The notes: generated by a model from the sequence alone, not told the origin. A stretch of 64,000 bases of DNA from an uncultured Pelagibacteraceae bacterium (GCA_902627565.1 CACOJM010000005.1:19710-83709), one strand, 5' to 3'; positions 17,317-27,687 are shown, counted from the stretch's first letter. Program-made: numbers and translations.

Positions 17317-19446
17317 ATGATACAAAGTGGTATATTTGATTCATCTGCTATGGACATAAAAAATATAGCCAATTCAATAGTAAATTTTGTTATCAAAAGA
17401 TTAATTGAGATCTCTGGAATTTTGATATCAATTTTAGGAGTTTTACTATTAATATCGCTCTTCTCTTATTCACCAGAAGATCCAAATTTTATTTTTCCTG
17501 AAAACACCGAAATTAAAAACCTGCTTGGATTTAAAGGTAGTTACACTTCAGATCTTTTTTTTCAATCTGTAGGTTTAATAGCTTTTTTAATTCCCCTTAC
17601 ATTTATTTTGACTGGTATAAATATTTTTAAACGTAAAGAAATTTTTCTTTTAATAGAAAATTTATTTTTCATACTGATTTATACATTTTTTGGCTCTTTA
17701 TTTTTTAGCTATTTCTATATTGAAACATTTGCTTTACATATAAATGGAAATGGAGGTTTTGTTGGACAATATCTTAATGGAACTGTTTTAAATAAATTTA
17801 TTAATTTAAATGAAAATATTTCTTATTATTTTTTAATTTTATTAATCTTAATATTTTTTTTAATAAGTATCAATTTTAATCTTAAAAGTTTTTTACAAAA
17901 CACAAAAAAAATATTTTTATTTTTTTTCACAAAAAATCGAAAAAATTATACAAATAAAAATGAAATAATAGATGAATACATTCCTCAAGAAGAAATTAAA
18001 AATCTTATTCAAGAAGATCTGCCATTCATCAAAGCTGAAAATAAAGATTTATTACAAAAGAAAACAAAATTCAAATTACCATCAATTGATTTACTAAGTT
18101 CGCCATCTAAAAATGAGAGAAATAAATCAAACAAGAATGAAAATAATGATCCAGAATTTCTCGAAAAAATACTTTTAGATTTTGGTGTAAATGGAAATAT
18201 AAAGAAAGTAAGTCGTGGTCCTGTTGTAACATTAAATGAATTTGAGCCTGCAGCAGGCATTAAAGTTTCAAAAATAATAAATTTAGCTGATGATATAGCT
18301 AGAAACACCAGTTCAGAGTCAGCCAGAATATCAACAATTCCCGGAAGTAATACAATAGGAATTGAGTTACCTAATTTATTGAGGGAAAATGTGTACCTTA
18401 GTGAAATTTTAGATAACACAGATTTTAAAAAAAAGGAAATTAAACTACCAATTGCTCTAGGAAAAAATATTTCTGGTATACCTATTATAGGTGACTTAAC
18501 CGCTATGCCTCATTTATTAATTGCAGGTACAACAGGTTCTGGTAAGTCAGTTTGTATAAATACAATTATTTTATCTTTACTATACAGACATACACCAGAT
18601 AAATGTAAATTCATTTTAATTGATCCTAAAATGTTAGAACTTTCTACTTACGAAGGTGTTCCTCATTTGCTCTGTCCTGTGATAACAGAAGCAAAAAAAG
18701 CAGCATCAGTTTTGGGTTGGGTAGTAAAAGAAATGGAAAGCCGATATAAATTGATGACAAAAGAAGGAGTCAGAAATATTGATGGATATAACTCCAAACA
18801 TAAACTCCCTATGCCTTATATCGTTGTAGTTGTTGATGAAATGTCCGACTTAATGTTAGTCGCAGGCAAAGAAATTGAAAATTACATTCAAAAGTTATCT
18901 CAAATGGCAAGAGCAGCAGGTATACATATCATTATGGCAACTCAAAGACCAAGTGTTGATGTTATTACAGGTACGATTAAAGCTAATTTTCCCACAAGAA
19001 TTTCATTTCAGGTATCTTCTAAAATTGACAGTAGAACAATTCTTGGGGAACAAGGAGCAGAGCAACTATTAGGCAAAGGTGATATGCTGTATATGTCATC
19101 AGCAAATAGAATTATAAGAATTCATGCCCCTTTTGTATCTGAAAATGAAATTGAAAAAATAAATAACTTTTTAAGATCACAAGCAGAACCAGATTATGTT
19201 GATGAAATTTTAAATTTTGTGGATGAAAAAGAGATGTCGGAAAATTCAAAAAATCAAAGTGAAAAAGATGAATTATATCAAAGTGCTGTGGATATTATTA
19301 AATCTGAGGGCAAAGCTTCTACATCTTTTTTACAAAGAAAATTACAAATTGGTTATAATCGAGCAGCTAGAATAATCGATATGATGGAAGCAGAAGGTAT
19401 TGTCAGTAAAGCAAATCACGTTGGTAAACGTGATGTTCTAAAATGA
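17317..19446 (+). CDS. ftsK: DNA translocase FtsK
   Basis: FtsK pumps the terminus region of sister chromosomes through the division septum and activates XerCD recombination. Four hydrophobic segments lie in the first ~200 residues, then a short charged linker. The motor follows, with Walker A AGTTGSGKSV near residue 403 and VVVDEMSDLML as Walker B. A C-terminal winged-helix gamma domain (DELYQSAVDIIKSEG onward) reads KOPS. At 709 residues it is short because the linker is reduced. An alternative ATG at 17350 removes 11 residues of no clear role. lolA overlaps the end by 4 bases. Confidence 0.96.
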   Translation: MIQSGIFDSSAMDIKNIANSIVNFVIKRLIEISGILISILGVLLLISLFSYSPEDPNFIFPENTEIKNLLGFKGSYTSDLFFQSVGLIAFLIPLTFILTGINIFKRKEIFLLIENLFFILIYTFFGSLFFSYFYIETFALHINGNGGFVGQYLNGTVLNKFINLNENISYYFLILLILIFFLISINFNLKSFLQNTKKIFLFFFTKNRKNYTNKNEIIDEYIPQEEIKNLIQEDLPFIKAENKDLLQKKTKFKLPSIDLLSSPSKNERNKSNKNENNDPEFLEKILLDFGVNGNIKKVSRGPVVTLNEFEPAAGIKVSKIINLADDIARNTSSESARISTIPGSNTIGIELPNLLRENVYLSEILDNTDFKKKEIKLPIALGKNISGIPIIGDLTAMPHLLIAGTTGSGKSVCINTIILSLLYRHTPDKCKFILIDPKMLELSTYEGVPHLLCPVITEAKKAASVLGWVVKEMESRYKLMTKEGVRNIDGYNSKHKLPMPYIVVVVDEMSDLMLVAGKEIENYIQKLSQMARAAGIHIIMATQRPSVDVITGTIKANFPTRISFQVSSKIDSRTILGEQGAEQLLGKGDMLYMSSANRIIRIHAPFVSENEIEKINNFLRSQAEPDYVDEILNFVDEKEMSENSKNQSEKDELYQSAVDIIKSEGKASTSFLQRKLQIGYNRAARIIDMMEAEGIVSKANHVGKRDVLK

Positions 19447-19991
19447 AAAAATATTACTTTTTTTTCTTTATTATATTCTTTTCCACTGAAAGTTCAGCAT
19501 CTATAAAAAACGATATAATCAAAAATCTCAATAACATTAATAGTATGTCTTTTGATTTTGAACAAAATATCAATGACAAAATAGAGACGGGAAATTGTTC
19601 CATAAAATATCCAAAAAAAATTTATTGTAAATATAACCAAAGCAATAAAAAAATATTGGTATCTAATGGAAAATCACTAGTTATAAAAACAATAACTAGT
19701 TATTATCTTTATCCATTAAAAAAAACTCCTTTGGAATTTATTTTAGATAAAGAATTTTTAATAAACAAAATTGAAAAAATTAATGACTATTTTTATGATG
19801 ATAAATTTGTGAGTTTTAAATTTTATGAAAACGAAAATGAAATAAATCTTTTTTTTAGTAAAAAAAATTTAAACCTAATTGGTTGGCAGACAATCGATAT
19901 ATACCAAAATTTAAGCATTACTTATTTATCATCAATAAAAATTAATAAAGAGATAAAAGAAAAATTATTTAATTTACCAGATCAAAATTGA
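19443..19991 (+). CDS. lolA: LolA-like outer-membrane lipoprotein carrier protein
   Basis: A 182-residue periplasmic protein with a signal peptide (KKYYFFFFIIFF core, probable cut after SSA near residue 18). The mature part has the LolA half-barrel pattern: NNINSMSFDFEQ, CSIKYPKKIYCKY, LVSNGKSLVI and YPLKKTPLEFIL. LolA carries lipoproteins from the inner to the outer membrane. The position directly after ftsK, overlapping by ATGA, is the standard alphaproteobacterial place for lolA. Sequence is divergent and Lys/Asn-rich, so context adds much to the call. Confidence 0.85.
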   Translation: MKKYYFFFFIIFFSTESSASIKNDIIKNLNNINSMSFDFEQNINDKIETGNCSIKYPKKIYCKYNQSNKKILVSNGKSLVIKTITSYYLYPLKKTPLEFILDKEFLINKIEKINDYFYDDKFVSFKFYENENEINLFFSKKNLNLIGWQTIDIYQNLSITYLSSIKINKEIKEKLFNLPDQN

Positions 19992-19992
19992 T

Positions 19993-20496
19993 TTATATAG
20001 AAATGGTCTCTTTTTTAAAAATTTTCATCCCCCTAGAAATATAGTTGCTTAAAGCATTCTTATGATCTAGAGAACAAGTGTGTACCCATACTCTTTTTGG
20101 TTTCTTAATAAATGATTTTTTAATTGCATTTGATAACAAAAATGATCCTAATTTTTTATTATGGTATTCCTCTAATAGTCCTAAGTATGCGATTTCAGTC
20201 TCGTTTTCTTTTTTGTGAAAAATAAGTTCGAAATAACCAATCAGACCTTCATTTTCTTTTAACACATAAGTTTTAACGTTCTCATTAGATGTATATTCGA
20301 TCCATTGTTTATCAATCCACGCTAATCTGTCTACCCATCGATGTTTTTTACCAACTTTTTTATAAAAAAATTTATTTAATTGAAAATCTGGAGGATCAAT
20401 TAATTCCAGAATAAGATTATTTGTAGGTTTGTTTGACTCAACTAATTCATTTAAAGAATTTATCTCTAAGTAATTTCTATCTACTTTTTTATTCAC
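19993..20496 (-). CDS. GNAT-family N-acetyltransferase
   Basis: The protein has 167 residues. The acetyl-CoA-binding core reads IAYLGLLEEYHNKKLGSFLL, a good match to the GNAT motif A pattern Q/R-x-x-G-x-G/A (here HNKKLG). An upstream Trp-rich stretch WVDRLAWIDKQW is unusual and may contact the substrate. The acceptor is unknown. It is the last gene of the minus-strand his run and overlaps hinT by 4 bases, so it is translated with it. Small metabolite, protein or antibiotic acetylation cannot be distinguished. Confidence 0.82.
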   Translation of the reverse strand: MNKKVDRNYLEINSLNELVESNKPTNNLILELIDPPDFQLNKFFYKKVGKKHRWVDRLAWIDKQWIEYTSNENVKTYVLKENEGLIGYFELIFHKKENETEIAYLGLLEEYHNKKLGSFLLSNAIKKSFIKKPKRVWVHTCSLDHKNALSNYISRGMKIFKKETISI

Positions 20497-20858
20497 TCAA
20501 CCATCTTTCCAACCCTCTCACCTCCAAACAAATGAAAATGTAAATGGGGTACTTCTTGGCCACCATGCTCACTTATATTTGCTAAAGCTCTGTATCCATT
20601 TCCAGTGTCTACAGATATTTTAAGTTTTTTTGCTACTTTGTTTATACCTTTTATTAATCCTACCATTTCTTCTGGAGAGGCTTTTTCACTAAAATCATCT
20701 AGATCGATATAATTTCCTTTTGGTATTACCAGTGCATGAATTTTTTTTTGTGGATTAATATCGTGAAATGATAATACATATTTATCTTCGTAAATCTTTT
20801 TACAAGGAATTTCTCCTCTCAAGATTTTTGCAAAAATATTATTATTATCGTAACTCAT
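20493..20858 (-). CDS. HIT-family purine nucleoside phosphoramidase (HinT-like)
   Basis: The 121-residue protein ends in HLHFHLFGG, the histidine triad. It begins with NIFAKILRGEIPCKKIYED, which is the HinT pattern. HinT enzymes hydrolyse AMP-lysine and other nucleoside phosphoramidates. It overlaps hisE upstream and the GNAT gene downstream by 4 bases each. Location at the end of the histidine genes is common in Alphaproteobacteria and does not imply a role in histidine synthesis. Confidence 0.93.
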   Translation of the reverse strand: MSYDNNNIFAKILRGEIPCKKIYEDKYVLSFHDINPQKKIHALVIPKGNYIDLDDFSEKASPEEMVGLIKGINKVAKKLKISVDTGNGYRALANISEHGGQEVPHLHFHLFGGERVGKMVE

Positions 20859-21127
20859 TTTTTTCTTTTATTTAATTCCTCCATAACATCCTCTATTTTT
20901 ACATCATTAGACTCTAGATACATTATCAAGTGATAAAAAACATCTGCAGCTTCGTGAATTTTATTTGAGTTTTGATCAACTGCCTCGATCAATTCATTTA
21001 TTTCTTCAAGAATTTTTTCTTTACTTAATGATTTATCACTTAATAACTTATTAGTGTAAGATCCATCAACAGGAGATTTTTTTCTTTCTCTAGCAAGATT
21101 AAAAAGATTTTCTAATGTATCAAGCAT
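20855..21127 (-). CDS. hisE: Phosphoribosyl-ATP pyrophosphatase HisE
   Basis: HisE removes pyrophosphate from phosphoribosyl-ATP, the second histidine step. The 90-residue all-helical MazG-like protein shows SYTNKLLSDKSLSKEKILEEINELIEA with the metal-binding glutamates. EAADVFYHLIMYL, with the paired acidic residues, follows. It is separate from HisI, which is not in this window. Its ATG lies one base from the hisF stop, and it overlaps hinT by 4. Confidence 0.95.
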   Translation of the reverse strand: MLDTLENLFNLARERKKSPVDGSYTNKLLSDKSLSKEKILEEINELIEAVDQNSNKIHEAADVFYHLIMYLESNDVKIEDVMEELNKRKK

Positions 21128-21128
21128 A

Positions 21129-21884
21129 TTAAATTCTAACAGGTATTCCTTTTGAGTCCAAATATTCCTTCGCCTCTCTCACAGAATGTTTTCCATAGTG
21201 AAATATAGAAGCCGCTAAAACAGCACTAGCTTTTCCTTTTGTTATTCCATCTACTAAGTGATCCAAATTACCTACACCTCCAGATGCAATTACAGGGATA
21301 TTAACTTTAGAAGAAATTTTATACATTAAGTCTATATCATAACCAACTTGAGTTCCGTCTCTATCCATTGAAGTTACTAGCAACTCTCCCGCACCGTTTT
21401 CCTCAATTTGTTTTGCATATTCTAATGCATCAATACCACTATTATTTCTTCCTCCATGAGTAAATACTTCCCATTTTTCTCCATTTTTTTTTGCATCAAT
21501 CGCAACAACAATACATTGAGATCCAAACTTTTTTGAACTATCAAGAACTACCTTTGGATTTTCAACTGCTGCAGTATTTATTGAAACCTTATCAGCGCCA
21601 CAATTAAGTAATTTGTTAATATCCTCAACGCTTCTAATGCCCCCACCAACCGTCAAAGGAACAAAACATTTTTTTGATGTTTTTTTTACTACATCGTAAA
21701 TAGTATCTCTATTTTCATTAGAGGCAGTAATATCTAAAAAACAAATTTCATCTGCTCCACCATCACTATAAATTTTAGCTTGTTCTACAGGGTCACCTGC
21801 ATCTTTTAGTTCTACAAAGTTAATTCCCTTAACAACTCGACCATTCTTTACATCTAAGCAAGGAATTATTCTATTTTTAAGCAT
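21129..21884 (-). CDS. hisF: Imidazole glycerol phosphate synthase cyclase subunit HisF
   Basis: HisF joins with HisH to turn PRFAR and glutamine-derived ammonia into imidazole glycerol phosphate and AICAR; the AICAR feeds PurH elsewhere in this window. The 251-residue TIM barrel starts [16 protein letters not shown], with the catalytic aspartate of CLDVK. Further motifs are [21 protein letters not shown] and VTSMDRDGT, with the second catalytic aspartate. The start overlaps hisA by 8 bases. Confidence 0.97.
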   Translation of the reverse strand: MLKNRIIPCLDVKNGRVVKGINFVELKDAGDPVEQAKIYSDGGADEICFLDITASNENRDTIYDVVKKTSKKCFVPLTVGGGIRSVEDINKLLNCGADKVSINTAAVENPKVVLDSSKKFGSQCIVVAIDAKKNGEKWEVFTHGGRNNSGIDALEYAKQIEENGAGELLVTSMDRDGTQVGYDIDLMYKISSKVNIPVIASGGVGNLDHLVDGITKGKASAVLAASIFHYGKHSVREAKEYLDSKGIPVRI

Positions 21885-22593
21885 CTTCTTTCACAAGTTC
21901 TTCTAATTGAATATCACCATCATAAATAGCTTTACCAACTATTATACCCTCAACATTTTTTAAATTTTTCGCTTTTTTAACATCATTTATTGATGAAACA
22001 CCGCCTGATATAATTACAGGACAATTTGATATCTCAGCGACTTTTGATGTCTCATCAAAATTTGGACTTTGTTTCATGCCATCTCGATTTATATCAGTAT
22101 AGATTAGCCTACTAACACCATAATCATTAACTTCTTTCAAGTAATCTAAAGTTAATTGATTAGAACTTTCTTTCCATCCAGATACTGACAAATAACCATC
22201 TTTAGCATCTAAACCTAGGGCAATTTTATTTGGAAATTTTTCACATGCTCCTTTTAAAAAATTTTTGTCTTTAATGGCTGCACTTCCTAAGATTACTTTC
22301 TCAACACCAGCATTGATATATTTTTTAATACTATCAGGATTTCTAATACCACCACCTACCTCAACCTTTAAATTAAATTTACCAACTATATCCTTAATAA
22401 TGTCTAAATTTACTGTTTCACCCTTTAAAGCCCCATCTAAGTCAACTATGTGTAAATTTTTAAATCCATGATCTTTATATTTACCAGCTTGTTCAATAGG
22501 AGACATTTCATACTCAGTTTTATTATCAAAATCTCCTTTAACTAATCTTACACACTTTTTATCTTTAATATCTATTGCGGGAAATATTTTCAT
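21877..22593 (-). CDS. hisA: Phosphoribosylformimino-5-aminoimidazole carboxamide ribotide isomerase HisA
   Basis: HisA performs the Amadori rearrangement from ProFAR to PRFAR. The 238-residue protein is a TIM barrel related to HisF. It shows [37 protein letters not shown] and YTDINRDGM, with both catalytic aspartates. Five bases separate it from hisH. All residues usual for the family appear intact. Confidence 0.96.
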   Translation of the reverse strand: MKIFPAIDIKDKKCVRLVKGDFDNKTEYEMSPIEQAGKYKDHGFKNLHIVDLDGALKGETVNLDIIKDIVGKFNLKVEVGGGIRNPDSIKKYINAGVEKVILGSAAIKDKNFLKGACEKFPNKIALGLDAKDGYLSVSGWKESSNQLTLDYLKEVNDYGVSRLIYTDINRDGMKQSPNFDETSKVAEISNCPVIISGGVSSINDVKKAKNLKNVEGIIVGKAIYDGDIQLEELVKEDA

Positions 22594-22598
22594 TATTT

Positions 22599-23225
22599 TT
22601 ATAAATTTATAAAATTATCAATTATTTTGAGCCCCGACTTATCACTCTTTTCTGGATGAAATTGGGTTCCAAAAATATTTTCTTTTTCAACAGAACAAAC
22701 AATATTCGATGAATAATCTGTTGTTGCTGAAATTATTTTTTTATCATTCGGTACAAATTCGTAACTATGAACAAAATACATATGAGAATTATTTTCTATA
22801 TCTTTAAAAATTTTACTATCTTTGACAATATTGATTTGATTCCAACCAATGTGAGGTAGTTTATACTTACCATTTTGATTATCTATTTTTGAAACTTTAC
22901 CTGAAATCCAGCCTAACCCTTTAGTTTCAGTCTCTTCATAACCAACATCGGCAAACATTTGTAAGCCAACACAAATTCCAAGAAGAGGTTTTTTATGGGT
23001 TATTGCAAATTCATTTAAAGCATCTGAAAGACCGTTAATTTTATTCAAAGCATATACACAACTTTTAAATGAACCCTGGCCAGGCAAAACCACCTTGTCA
23101 CTTGATTTAATCTTATTTAAATCTGAAGTAACTTCGATATTTACCTTATCTTTGGCAACTTCATTAAAAGAATTTATTACCGAGCTTATGTTACCCGAGT
23201 TATAATCAACTATTGTAACTTTCAT
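22599..23225 (-). CDS. hisH: Imidazole glycerol phosphate synthase glutaminase subunit HisH
   Basis: HisH is the class-I glutamine amidotransferase partner of HisF. The 208-residue protein shows the nucleophile elbow LGICVGLQMF and the VLPGQGSF oxyanion strand. Near the C-terminus, FGTQFHPEKS supplies the catalytic His-Glu pair. It lies between hisB and hisA, five bases from each, in the usual order hisB-hisH-hisA-hisF-hisE. Confidence 0.96.
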   Translation of the reverse strand: MKVTIVDYNSGNISSVINSFNEVAKDKVNIEVTSDLNKIKSSDKVVLPGQGSFKSCVYALNKINGLSDALNEFAITHKKPLLGICVGLQMFADVGYEETETKGLGWISGKVSKIDNQNGKYKLPHIGWNQINIVKDSKIFKDIENNSHMYFVHSYEFVPNDKKIISATTDYSSNIVCSVEKENIFGTQFHPEKSDKSGLKIIDNFINL

Positions 23226-23230
23226 TAATT

Positions 23231-23821
23231 TTATAATGAGCCTTTGGTAGAAGGAATAGATTTACTATTTCTTGGATCTATCTCTAATGCAGTTCTTAAC
23301 GATCTTGCTAACCCTTTAAAACAAGACTCAATAATGTGGTGACTATTGTCACCGTAAATATTTTCAACATGTAATGTAATCCCAGCTGCTTGGGAAAAAG
23401 CCTGAAACCATTCTTTAAATAGCTCTGTATCCATTTCACCAAGTTTTTCTACTTTTAGGTTAACCTTCCAAATTAAATATGGCCTGTTTGATATATCGAT
23501 TGCAACGCGCGATAAAGTTTCATCCATAGGTATCATTGCGTGCGCATATCTTCTGATACCAATTGATTTTTTTAAAGCTTTTTTTAAAGCCTCACCTATT
23601 GCAATTCCTGTATCTTCAGTCGTATGATGCAAATCGATATGAGTATCACCCTTAGCTTTAATATTCATATCAATTGATGAATGCTTCGAAAGTTGCTCAA
23701 GCATATGATTTAAAAAACCAATACCAGTTTCAATTTTGTATTTACCTTTTCCGTCAATATTTAAATCAACACTTATGCTGGTCTCTTTAGTTTTTCGGCT
23801 AATTTTACCTTTACGCTTCAT
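23231..23821 (-). CDS. hisB: Imidazoleglycerol-phosphate dehydratase HisB
   Basis: HisB dehydrates imidazole glycerol phosphate. The 196-residue single-function enzyme carries the duplicated manganese-binding pattern: [19 protein letters not shown] with [10 protein letters not shown] in the first half, and [18 protein letters not shown] in the second. It is the first gene of the minus-strand his run. An extended minus-10 promoter lies 30 bases upstream, and hslV diverges across 91 bases with its own heat-shock promoter. Confidence 0.97.
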   Translation of the reverse strand: MKRKGKISRKTKETSISVDLNIDGKGKYKIETGIGFLNHMLEQLSKHSSIDMNIKAKGDTHIDLHHTTEDTGIAIGEALKKALKKSIGIRRYAHAMIPMDETLSRVAIDISNRPYLIWKVNLKVEKLGEMDTELFKEWFQAFSQAAGITLHVENIYGDNSHHIIESCFKGLARSLRTALEIDPRNSKSIPSTKGSL

Positions 23822-23851
23822 AATTTAGAACAGGTATACATATATTATTCA

Positions 23852-23860
23852 ATTATAGCA
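23852..23860 (-). promoter_or_regulatory. Extended minus-10 promoter for the his operon
   Basis: On the minus strand the sequence reads TGCTATAAT, a perfect extended minus-10 element, with TATAAT at 23857-23852. No good minus-35 hexamer is found, which extended minus-10 promoters tolerate. Transcription would begin near 23845, about 24 bases before the hisB ATG. It lies within the same 91-base gap as the hslV promoter. Confidence 0.6.
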
Positions 23861-23877
23861 ATAATACTAAACCTGGT

Positions 23878-23905
23878 CTTGAAGTCTTAAAATTAGTATC
23901 CATTT
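23878..23905 (+). promoter_or_regulatory. Sigma-32 (heat-shock) type promoter of hslVU
   Basis: CTTGAA at 23878-23883, a 14-base spacer, and ATCCATTT at 23898-23905 match the RpoH consensus CTTGAA-N11-15-CCCCATnT in all but two positions of the minus-10. Only seven bases separate it from the hslV ATG at 23913, so the mRNA should start at or within a base or two of the start codon. The same architecture is present before grpE (58725-58752). Confidence 0.75.
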
Positions 23906-23912
23906 ATAAGCT

Positions 23913-24428
23913 ATGACAACAATTGTGCTTGTAAGAAAAAATAATGAAGTAGTCGTAGCTGGCGATGGCCAAGTAAGCATGGGAAATACTGTCGTAAAAA
24001 GTACTGCTTCAAAAGTTAGAAAAATTGAAAAAAGGGGTGTGGTAGCCGGATTTGCAGGATCAACAGCTGATGCTCTTACTTTGTTTGAACGTCTAGAGGC
24101 TAAATTAGAAAAACACGCTGGGAATTTATCAAGAGCTGCAGTTGAATTAGCTAAAGATTGGAGAACAGATAAGTATTTAAGAAGGTTAGAAGCTTTAATG
24201 GCTGTTGGAGATAAAGCAAACAGTTATATTATTTCTGGAACAGGGGATGTTTTAGAACCAGAGGGTGATGTAATTGGTATTGGATCAGGAGGTAACTACG
24301 CGTTAGCAGCAGGAAAAGTTTTAATGGGAACAGACATGAATGCTGAGCAACTCGCAAAAAAAGCTATTGAGGTAGCAGCTGAAATATGTGTCTTTACAAA
24401 TAATAATGTCAAAATTGAAAAAATATAA
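23913..24428 (+). CDS. hslV: ATP-dependent protease proteolytic subunit HslV (ClpQ)
   Basis: HslV is the proteasome-like peptidase of the HslUV heat-shock protease. The 171-residue protein begins M-TTIVLVRK; Thr2 becomes the N-terminal nucleophile once Met is removed. Family landmarks [17 protein letters not shown] and [16 protein letters not shown] follow. There is no Shine-Dalgarno, and the predicted heat-shock transcript starts at the ATG. The stop overlaps the hslU start by one base. Confidence 0.97.
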   Translation: MTTIVLVRKNNEVVVAGDGQVSMGNTVVKSTASKVRKIEKRGVVAGFAGSTADALTLFERLEAKLEKHAGNLSRAAVELAKDWRTDKYLRRLEALMAVGDKANSYIISGTGDVLEPEGDVIGIGSGGNYALAAGKVLMGTDMNAEQLAKKAIEVAAEICVFTNNNVKIEKI

Positions 24429-25801
24429 TGGATAAATCAAACGTCACAAAATTACACCCAAAAGATAAAAATTCATCAAATGAGTCTTTTCTAGGAAGTT
24501 CACTATCTCCAAGAGAGATAGTTTCAGAATTAGATAGATTTGTAGTCGGTCAAAATAAAGCAAAAAAAGCAGTGGCAGTTGCATTAAGAAATAGATGGAG
24601 AAGACAAGCTCTCAAAGGTGAAATGAAAAATGAGGTATTACCGAAAAACATCTTAATGATTGGACCAACGGGTGTTGGTAAAACTGAAATCTCAAGAAGA
24701 TTGTCAAAATTGGCTGAAGCACCATTTGTCAAGGTAGAGGCAACTAGATTTACTGAAGTTGGTTATGTTGGAAGAGACGTAGAACAGATTGTTAGAGATC
24801 TAGTCGAAATCGCCATCTCAATGGAAAGGGTTAAAAAAAGAAAAGAAGTAAAAGCTAAAGCACAAAAGCTTGCTGAAGAAAAAGTGCTTGATGCTTTAGT
24901 AGGAAAAAAAGCGAGTGCTGCTACTAGAGAAAGTTTCAGACAAAGACTTAGAAATGGTGATTTAGATGATAATGAGATTGAAATTGCCATAAGTGATACA
25001 GGGAATAATTCTACATCTTTTGAAATTCCAGGAATGCCAGGTGCAAACGTTGGAATGATCAACATAGGTGAAATGCTTGGAAAATCTATGGGTGCAAAAG
25101 AGAAAAAGAAAAAAATGACAGTAAAAGAGTCTCATGAAATTTTAATAAATGATGAATCCGATAAATTAATTGAACAAGATAAAATTATAAAAGCTGCAAA
25201 AACCTCCACGGAAAATAATGGAATAGTTTTTTTAGATGAAATAGATAAAATTTCAGGACGAACTGATAGAGTTGGAGGAGATGTATCTAGGGAAGGAGTG
25301 CAAAGAGATTTATTACCACTAATTGAAGGTACTACTGTTAATACAAAATATGGTCCAATTAAAACTGATCATATTCTTTTTATTGCATCAGGAGCATTCC
25401 AACTTGCAAAACCATCAGATCTGTTGCCAGAACTTCAAGGTAGATTGCCAATTAGAGTTGAATTAGAGGCTTTAACTAGTGATGATTTCAAAAGAATTTT
25501 AAAAGAACCTGATTATAGTTTAATAAAACAATACATTGCCCTTTTAAAAACTGAAAATGTTGATCTTGAATTTTCTGATGATGGAATTGATGCAATTGCA
25601 AATATAGCTTCGGAAGTAAACTCTACGGTGGAAAATATTGGAGCTAGAAGATTACATACAATAATTGAAAAGATTTTAGACGAAATAAGTTTTACAGCTA
25701 CTGATAGATCTGGTGAAAAAATTTTAATAAATAAAGACTACATAAGCAAAAATTTAGACAATCTTGTTAAAGATACAGATTTATCAAAATTTATTCTTTA
25801 A
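24428..25801 (+). CDS. hslU: HslUV ATPase subunit HslU (ClpY)
   Basis: HslU unfolds substrates and feeds them to HslV. The 457-residue AAA+ protein shows [16 protein letters not shown], Walker [11 protein letters not shown] at 79-88, and an intermediate domain around residues 110-240. Walker [10 protein letters not shown] is near 270, the arginine-finger region follows, and the C-terminal tail DLSKFIL inserts into HslV. It is coupled to hslV by a one-base overlap. It converges on and overlaps the sulfotransferase gene by 4 bases. Confidence 0.98.
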   Translation: MDKSNVTKLHPKDKNSSNESFLGSSLSPREIVSELDRFVVGQNKAKKAVAVALRNRWRRQALKGEMKNEVLPKNILMIGPTGVGKTEISRRLSKLAEAPFVKVEATRFTEVGYVGRDVEQIVRDLVEIAISMERVKKRKEVKAKAQKLAEEKVLDALVGKKASAATRESFRQRLRNGDLDDNEIEIAISDTGNNSTSFEIPGMPGANVGMINIGEMLGKSMGAKEKKKKMTVKESHEILINDESDKLIEQDKIIKAAKTSTENNGIVFLDEIDKISGRTDRVGGDVSREGVQRDLLPLIEGTTVNTKYGPIKTDHILFIASGAFQLAKPSDLLPELQGRLPIRVELEALTSDDFKRILKEPDYSLIKQYIALLKTENVDLEFSDDGIDAIANIASEVNSTVENIGARRLHTIIEKILDEISFTATDRSGEKILINKDYISKNLDNLVKDTDLSKFIL

Positions 25802-27267
25802 AGATTAAGAGTATCAAACATTTCTGAAAAATACTTTTCATAATTTAAATATGAATTTTTCGAACTTGTATAAATTCTTTTTCTAACTTGAACACTACTT
25901 GTTGTTTTTACAACATTCTTATTATCATAATATTTCAAACAATTATCATCCCAATCAAGACCACAATTTTTTATTAAATTTCTGATTTCTTTTTCGGGAT
26001 TAGATATTAAAAGTTCATAATCTAAACTAACAATAAAATTTGGTAATTTTTTCTCCCAAAAATTTATCATTTCAGAATAGATATTGAAGTAAGTGGCAAT
26101 ATCTTTTTGATCATAAGCCCAATTCATTCCGATGTCTTTAAATGTATTTTTAAAGATAGAAAAACAAACATCTTTTGGGTTTCTTTTGCAATTAATTACA
26201 ACACTTTTAGCAAAGAAAATTTTTATAAAACCAATCCATAAAAAGTTCTGATAAGTTTTATCTGTAAATACTTTATAAAAATTTTTTTTTGACTCTAAAC
26301 TTTTGAAATATTCTTTCACAATATAATTTTTTTTTAAATTTAAATCATTTAATATTTCAAAAGGATCTAGTGCTATATTTTTACAATAATTGTTAAAAAT
26401 AGATTTACTTAAATAATTGTTTTCACCAGTAGCACAAACATCTTTATGAGCCGAAATAATTTGTTCAGCCAATGTGGTGCCCGATCTTGGCATACCACAA
26501 ATAAAGATTAATTTTTTTTCAGAATTATCATTGATACTAAATTTACTAAAATCAAAAGTGCTAAAAAAAGATTGAATACTATCAACAAGATTTTTAAATT
26601 CTGACAATAAAAATTTAGAATTTTTTTTTCGAAGCAAATTTCCTGTTAAATAATTTTTAGCAGATAAATCAAATTTATTAATCTCTTCATAAGCTTTTCC
26701 TAAAGCAAAATAATAATTATCAACATTTGATTGGTTGTCATTTTTCAATTTGATAATTTCCTCAAGTTGTTTTATGTGAGGATCATCTATTTTGTAACTT
26801 TGAATAGAACTATAAAGTTTATGGGCAAAAGGATCGTATTTATCAATTTTAAATATTTCGTTAATATAATATTTAGATTTTTCAAAATTTCCCATCGACC
26901 TATTTGTATGAGCTAATTCAAATAAAATCTTTAATTGCCCTTTTTCATCACAATTTTTATAACAATCATCTAAAACTTCTAAAGCTTCTAAATTTTTTTC
27001 CTCAATCATTTTTAATTTTGATAAATTGATATATGCATCTACAAATTTGGTATTTTTATTAATTGATTTATTAAAATAATTTTCTGCTAAAAAAAACTGG
27101 TTATTAAGTTGATATGTAATTGCTAAATTATTTAATAGAAAATAATTATCGGGATCATCCTTTAATAATTTCAAAAGGATTTTTATTGATTTTTGATACT
27201 TCCCATCAGTTCTTAGTTTTACAGCTTCATTAAATTTTTTTTCTATTTCTTTATTTGATGGTCTCAT
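25798..27267 (-). CDS. TPR-repeat protein with C-terminal sulfotransferase domain (second copy)
   Basis: This 489-residue protein has the same design as the one at 13914-15521. About 230 residues of TPR repeats (for example [19 protein letters not shown]) are followed by a PAPS-dependent sulfotransferase. GMPRSGTT is near residue 257 and [12 protein letters not shown] carries the 3'-phosphate site. The two copies differ widely, so they are old paralogues or independent arrivals and may act on different acceptors. It lies between hslU and the Smr gene, where most relatives carry no such gene. No signal peptide is seen. Acceptor unknown. Confidence 0.9.
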   Translation of the reverse strand: MRPSNKEIEKKFNEAVKLRTDGKYQKSIKILLKLLKDDPDNYFLLNNLAITYQLNNQFFLAENYFNKSINKNTKFVDAYINLSKLKMIEEKNLEALEVLDDCYKNCDEKGQLKILFELAHTNRSMGNFEKSKYYINEIFKIDKYDPFAHKLYSSIQSYKIDDPHIKQLEEIIKLKNDNQSNVDNYYFALGKAYEEINKFDLSAKNYLTGNLLRKKNSKFLLSEFKNLVDSIQSFFSTFDFSKFSINDNSEKKLIFICGMPRSGTTLAEQIISAHKDVCATGENNYLSKSIFNNYCKNIALDPFEILNDLNLKKNYIVKEYFKSLESKKNFYKVFTDKTYQNFLWIGFIKIFFAKSVVINCKRNPKDVCFSIFKNTFKDIGMNWAYDQKDIATYFNIYSEMINFWEKKLPNFIVSLDYELLISNPEKEIRNLIKNCGLDWDDNCLKYYDNKNVVKTTSSVQVRKRIYTSSKNSYLNYEKYFSEMFDTLNL

Positions 27268-27273
27268 TGGGGA

Positions 27274-27687
27274 TTATTTTAATCTTTTTAGATAAATATA
27301 AAAAGCACCTCCTCCACCATCTTCTATATTTGCTTCTTTTATTTCATTTATTTTCTTCATTAAATTTTTATTGTTCTTTATAAATTCAGGGACTGAATAT
27401 TTTAAAATACCTAATTCTTTAGAAACGTATGGATCACCCTCATTTTTTGAATGAAGACCTTTTCCAGTCACAATAATAAGTTTACTAATTCCATTTTCGT
27501 AACTCTTGTTTATAAAATCTTCAACTACCAGATTTGCTTGATCAAGAGTTTGACCATGTAAATCTAATGTTCTTGTAATTTTTGATTTACTAATTTTGAT
27601 TTTTGTATCTTTGTTTTGTAATTTTTCTTTGCTTTGTAGAAAATTTTGCCAGTCTCTTTTATCTTTGTCTGATAACTTTTTGTTCAA
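27274..27687 (-). CDS. Smr-domain protein
   Basis: The 137-residue protein ends in an Smr (MutS2 C-terminal) domain: TLDLHGQTLDQANLVVEDF, then ITGKGLHS-type sequence IVTGKGLHSKN. The final GGGGAFYIYLKR is the usual close of the fold. Smr domains are nucleases or nucleic-acid binders; some rescue stalled ribosomes by cutting mRNA. The alphaproteobacterial gene in this neighbourhood is generally uncharacterised. It abuts the Tim44-like gene. Relatives often have a lytic transglycosylase gene (mltA) between the two; it is missing here. Confidence 0.88.
   Translation of the reverse strand: MNKKLSDKDKRDWQNFLQSKEKLQNKDTKIKISKSKITRTLDLHGQTLDQANLVVEDFINKSYENGISKLIIVTGKGLHSKNEGDPYVSKELGILKYSVPEFIKNNKNLMKKINEIKEANIEDGGGGAFYIYLKRLK

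Noticed and set aside
17287..17325. Upstream start for the UbiH-type gene
   Set aside because: The later ATG begins exactly at the FAD-binding fold, and the extension would overlap the ftsK start.
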